Shown piece by piece: positions 5,137 through 7,292 of a stretch of DNA of 7,292 nt; position 1 is the stretch's first letter; every line of letters starts with the position of its first letter. Below the pieces are notes generated by a model, which made no database searches, was not told the origin of the DNA, and worked only from the letters and a program-made list of their open reading frames with translations. Origin of the DNA: Vicinamibacteria bacterium (GTDB lineage Bacteria > Acidobacteriota > Vicinamibacteria > Vicinamibacterales > UBA2999); contig JAICEG010000270.1 in the NCBI GenBank assembly GCA_025924295.1, positions 1-7,292 on the forward strand, read 5' to 3'. The position numbers and the translations under genes were made by a program.

Positions 5137-7292
5137 TGCACGCTCCCTTGAAAGTTCACCGAACCTTGACCGGCAGGTCCGTTCCACTCGATCGCCATCT
5201 GCCACGCGCCTGCCATACCGAACTCGGCCGTGGCCTCATAGCGCCCCGGCACGCCACTGGGCGTGACCTGCAGGCCGCCCGACATGACCATCCCCGGCAT
5301 CGGCATATTGGCGCTCGCGCGAACGGTACCGACATCGACGAGGGCGTCGGCTCCAGGGCGACGGAATTCGATGGTGAAGGTGTTGCGACCCTGTCGCAGC
5401 ACCGCGTCTGGCGAACGCAGGACGATTTCGAGATCGTCCGCGCGAATGGTCTGCACGATGGTGGAATCGGGAGCACCCGAAGCCGATCCTCGCCGTTGAT
5501 CGGCCCTCCGCCAGACGATAAACGAGGCCGCCGCGACGACAACGGCAATGAATCCGACGACCATGACGCGCCGGGATCTCGATGGTTGTGACAGGTCGGG
5601 CATGGTCTCCTCCTGAACTCCAAGCTGCCGCTCGCGCAGCCAGAAAAAGATCACCGGTGTCACGATCAACACGTGAATCAGGGAGGACACCATGCCACCC
5701 AGCACCGGCGTGGCCAACGGCTTCATGACTTCTGCTCCGACGCTCGTACTCCACATGAGAGGCAGCAGGCCAGCTATGACAGTCGACACGGTCATCACCT
5801 TGGGACGCAGACGCAGCAATGCGCCTTCGACCACGGCGTCGCGAAGGGCCGCACGCGTCAGCGCGCCACCCAGCGCCTGGCGCTTTCGTTCGACCGCCTC
5901 TTCGAGGTAAATGACCATGACCACGCCGGTCTGTACAGCGGTACCGAACAGGGCAATGAAGCCGACCCATACGGCGACCGAGAAGTTGTAGCCGAGCAGC
6001 CACAGCAGGTACACCCCGCCAGTCAGAGCAAACGGGACCGCGAGGAGAACATGCGCGGCTTCAGCGACGGAGTGATAGGTGAAGTACAGAAGGGTGAAGA
6101 TAACCAGCAACACGATCGGCACCACGATCTGCAGGCGCTGGCGCGCCCGTTCCTGGTTCTCCCATCGCCCGCTCCAGCCCACGTAGTAGCCGGCCGGAAG
6201 GACAACCTCGCGCGCGACGGCTGCTCGCGCCTCCTGAACGAAGCCGCCGACGTCTCGCCCCTGCACGTTCAGCAGAACAGTTGCGAGAAGAAGTCCGTTT
6301 TCAGATGAAATCATCGCCGGGCCGCGCGCATGCTGAATGCGCGCCACCTGGCCCAGTGGCACTGCCGCGCCGCTCGGACTCGCCACCAGCACGGCTGCGA
6401 GCGCCTCGGGATCCGCGCGGTACTGCGGCGCATAGCGGACGCGCACGGGAAACCGTTGCCGTCCTTCGATTGTCATCGTCAGCGTCGTCTCACCGACGGC
6501 GTTCTCGATGACCTGCTGAATGTCACCGACGCCAACGCCGTAGCGAGCAGCGGCGCGGCGATCGACCTCGACGTTCAGATACTGTCCGCTCGTGACCTGC
6601 TCGGGGTAGACATTGCTGGCGCCCGGCACGCGGCGCACCGACTCCGCCACCTTGCGCGCCAGATCCTCGAGCACGCGCAGATCGTTCCCGAAGACCTTGA
6701 CGCCGACTTCAGATCGAATTCCGGTCGTCAACATATCGATCCGGTTGATGATCGGCATCGTCCAGATGTTCGAGACTCCCGGCAGCTGCACGGCCTGGCT
6801 CATCTCGCCTCGCAGTCGATCGAGTGTCATGCCCTCGCGCCACTCCGCTCTGGGTTTCAGGTGGACGATCGTCTCGGTCATGTTGAGCGGCGCCGGATCC
6901 GTCGAGGTGTCGGCGCGAGCGACCTTGGCGACGACGTATTCCACCTCTGGAAACTTCATGAGCGTGGCGTTCTGACGGGACGCGATCTCCGTGTTCTCCT
7001 CGAGGGAAATGCTCGGATCGGCAATCGGCATGAACATGAGGTCACCCTCGTTCAACGCCGGCATGAACTCGCTGCCGATGCGCGTCGCCAACACGAGCGC
7101 ACCCCCGAAGAGCAGCGCTGCAACCGCGATGGTGACGACGCGATACCGAAGCGCCGCGTTGAGAACGGGCCGATAGACCCTGTGCAAACCTCGCATCACC
7201 GGGTTTGCGTCTTCGGCGTGGAACCGGCCGCCGAGCAGCAGGCTGCACAGCACCGGAACCAGCGTCACCGCGATCACGGTCGCGGCGAGCAC
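5133..7292 (-). CDS. cusA: CusA-type heavy-metal RND efflux pump with C-terminal YtkA/FixH-like domain (5' end outside window)
   Basis: The visible 719 residues are the C-terminal part of an inner-membrane proton/metal antiporter; the frame runs off the right edge inside a membrane segment, so about 480 N-terminal residues are missing. Compared with E. coli CusA from memory, the three methionines of the Cu(I)/Ag(I) site (573, 623, 672) are all kept: Met88 in LMFMP, Met138 in APLNM and Met187 in NRIDM of the fragment. The second transmembrane bundle spans about 388-550. Lys498 in RLRPKVMT matches the proton-relay Lys984, whereas Gln454 stands where CusA has Glu939. The standard pump ends near residue 555. 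Beyond it lie a linker, an additional transmembrane helix (about 576-594) and, from about 612, a YtkA/FixH-like beta domain with a methionine cluster (MPMPGMVM, 663-670) and AGAWQMAI. This extension is unusual for CusA. It is the first visible gene of the operon; the promoter must lie beyond 7292. Confidence 0.95.
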   Translation of the reverse strand: MLAATVIAVTLVPVLCSLLLGGRFHAEDANPVMRGLHRVYRPVLNAALRYRVVTIAVAALLFGGALVLATRIGSEFMPALNEGDLMFMPIADPSISLEENTEIASRQNATLMKFPEVEYVVAKVARADTSTDPAPLNMTETIVHLKPRAEWREGMTLDRLRGEMSQAVQLPGVSNIWTMPIINRIDMLTTGIRSEVGVKVFGNDLRVLEDLARKVAESVRRVPGASNVYPEQVTSGQYLNVEVDRRAAARYGVGVGDIQQVIENAVGETTLTMTIEGRQRFPVRVRYAPQYRADPEALAAVLVASPSGAAVPLGQVARIQHARGPAMISSENGLLLATVLLNVQGRDVGGFVQEARAAVAREVVLPAGYYVGWSGRWENQERARQRLQIVVPIVLLVIFTLLYFTYHSVAEAAHVLLAVPFALTGGVYLLWLLGYNFSVAVWVGFIALFGTAVQTGVVMVIYLEEAVERKRQALGGALTRAALRDAVVEGALLRLRPKVMTVSTVIAGLLPLMWSTSVGAEVMKPLATPVLGGMVSSLIHVLIVTPVIFFWLRERQLGVQEETMPDLSQPSRSRRVMVVGFIAVVVAAASFIVWRRADQRRGSASGAPDSTIVQTIRADDLEIVLRSPDAVLRQGRNTFTIEFRRPGADALVDVGTVRASANMPMPGMVMSGGLQVTPSGVPGRYEATAEFGMAGAWQMAIEWNGPAGQGSVNFQGSVQ
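5143..5149 (-). promoter_or_regulatory. Ribosome binding site of the TolC-family gene
   Basis: The minus strand reads AAGGGAG here, six bases before the ATG at 5136. It lies inside the last codons of the pump gene. It decides the start: the longer frame beginning at 5205 has neither a signal peptide nor such a site. Confidence 0.75.

Noticed and set aside
5136..5205. Earlier start for the TolC-family gene at 5205
   Set aside because: The 23 additional residues are charged and would mask the signal peptide; the start at 5136 has a strong Shine-Dalgarno sequence.

Overview
The window comes from a GC-rich Gram-negative bacterium, most likely an Acidobacteriota member. The main pointer is a decayed ADOP-type FtsX permease at the left end, a family greatly expanded in that phylum; GC-rich codon use and a three-part envelope-spanning efflux system fit. 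The assignment is an inference, since no rRNA or other marker gene is present.

Layout. Bases 1-385 hold gene remnants on the + strand: a 20-residue C-terminal tail that resembles the end of a PadR-type regulator, then a composite ADOP permease relic in two frames. Bases 440-1635 carry two closely spaced + strand genes: a YhhW-type pirin (cupin) with its metal-binding residues intact, and a short flavodoxin-fold protein. Everything from 7292 down to 1614 is one minus-strand operon that enters from the right edge: a CusA-type RND pump (N-terminus outside the window), a TolC-family outer membrane channel, a CusB-type periplasmic adaptor and a lectin-like lipoprotein. The two transcription blocks converge and their last genes overlap by 22 bases. 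Almost no DNA is non-coding.

How the genes work together. The pump, channel and adaptor form a tripartite heavy-metal exporter. The pump retains the three methionines that match the Cu(I)/Ag(I) site of E. coli CusA, so monovalent copper or silver is the best-supported substrate. No separate CusF-like periplasmic copper chaperone is visible. Instead, two transporter subunits carry extra C-terminal domains: the pump ends in an additional membrane helix plus a YtkA/FixH-like domain with a methionine cluster, and the adaptor ends in a cupredoxin-like domain with Cys/Met ligands. The adaptor also lacks the methionines that bind copper near the N-terminus of E. coli CusB. I infer that metal capture and hand-over has moved into these fused domains. 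All three gene junctions in the operon are ATGA stop/start overlaps, so the four proteins are probably made by coupled translation, and the lectin-like lipoprotein is therefore likely to serve the same system.

No tRNA, rRNA, CRISPR array, insertion sequence or convincing terminator was seen. The promoter of the efflux operon lies beyond base 7292.
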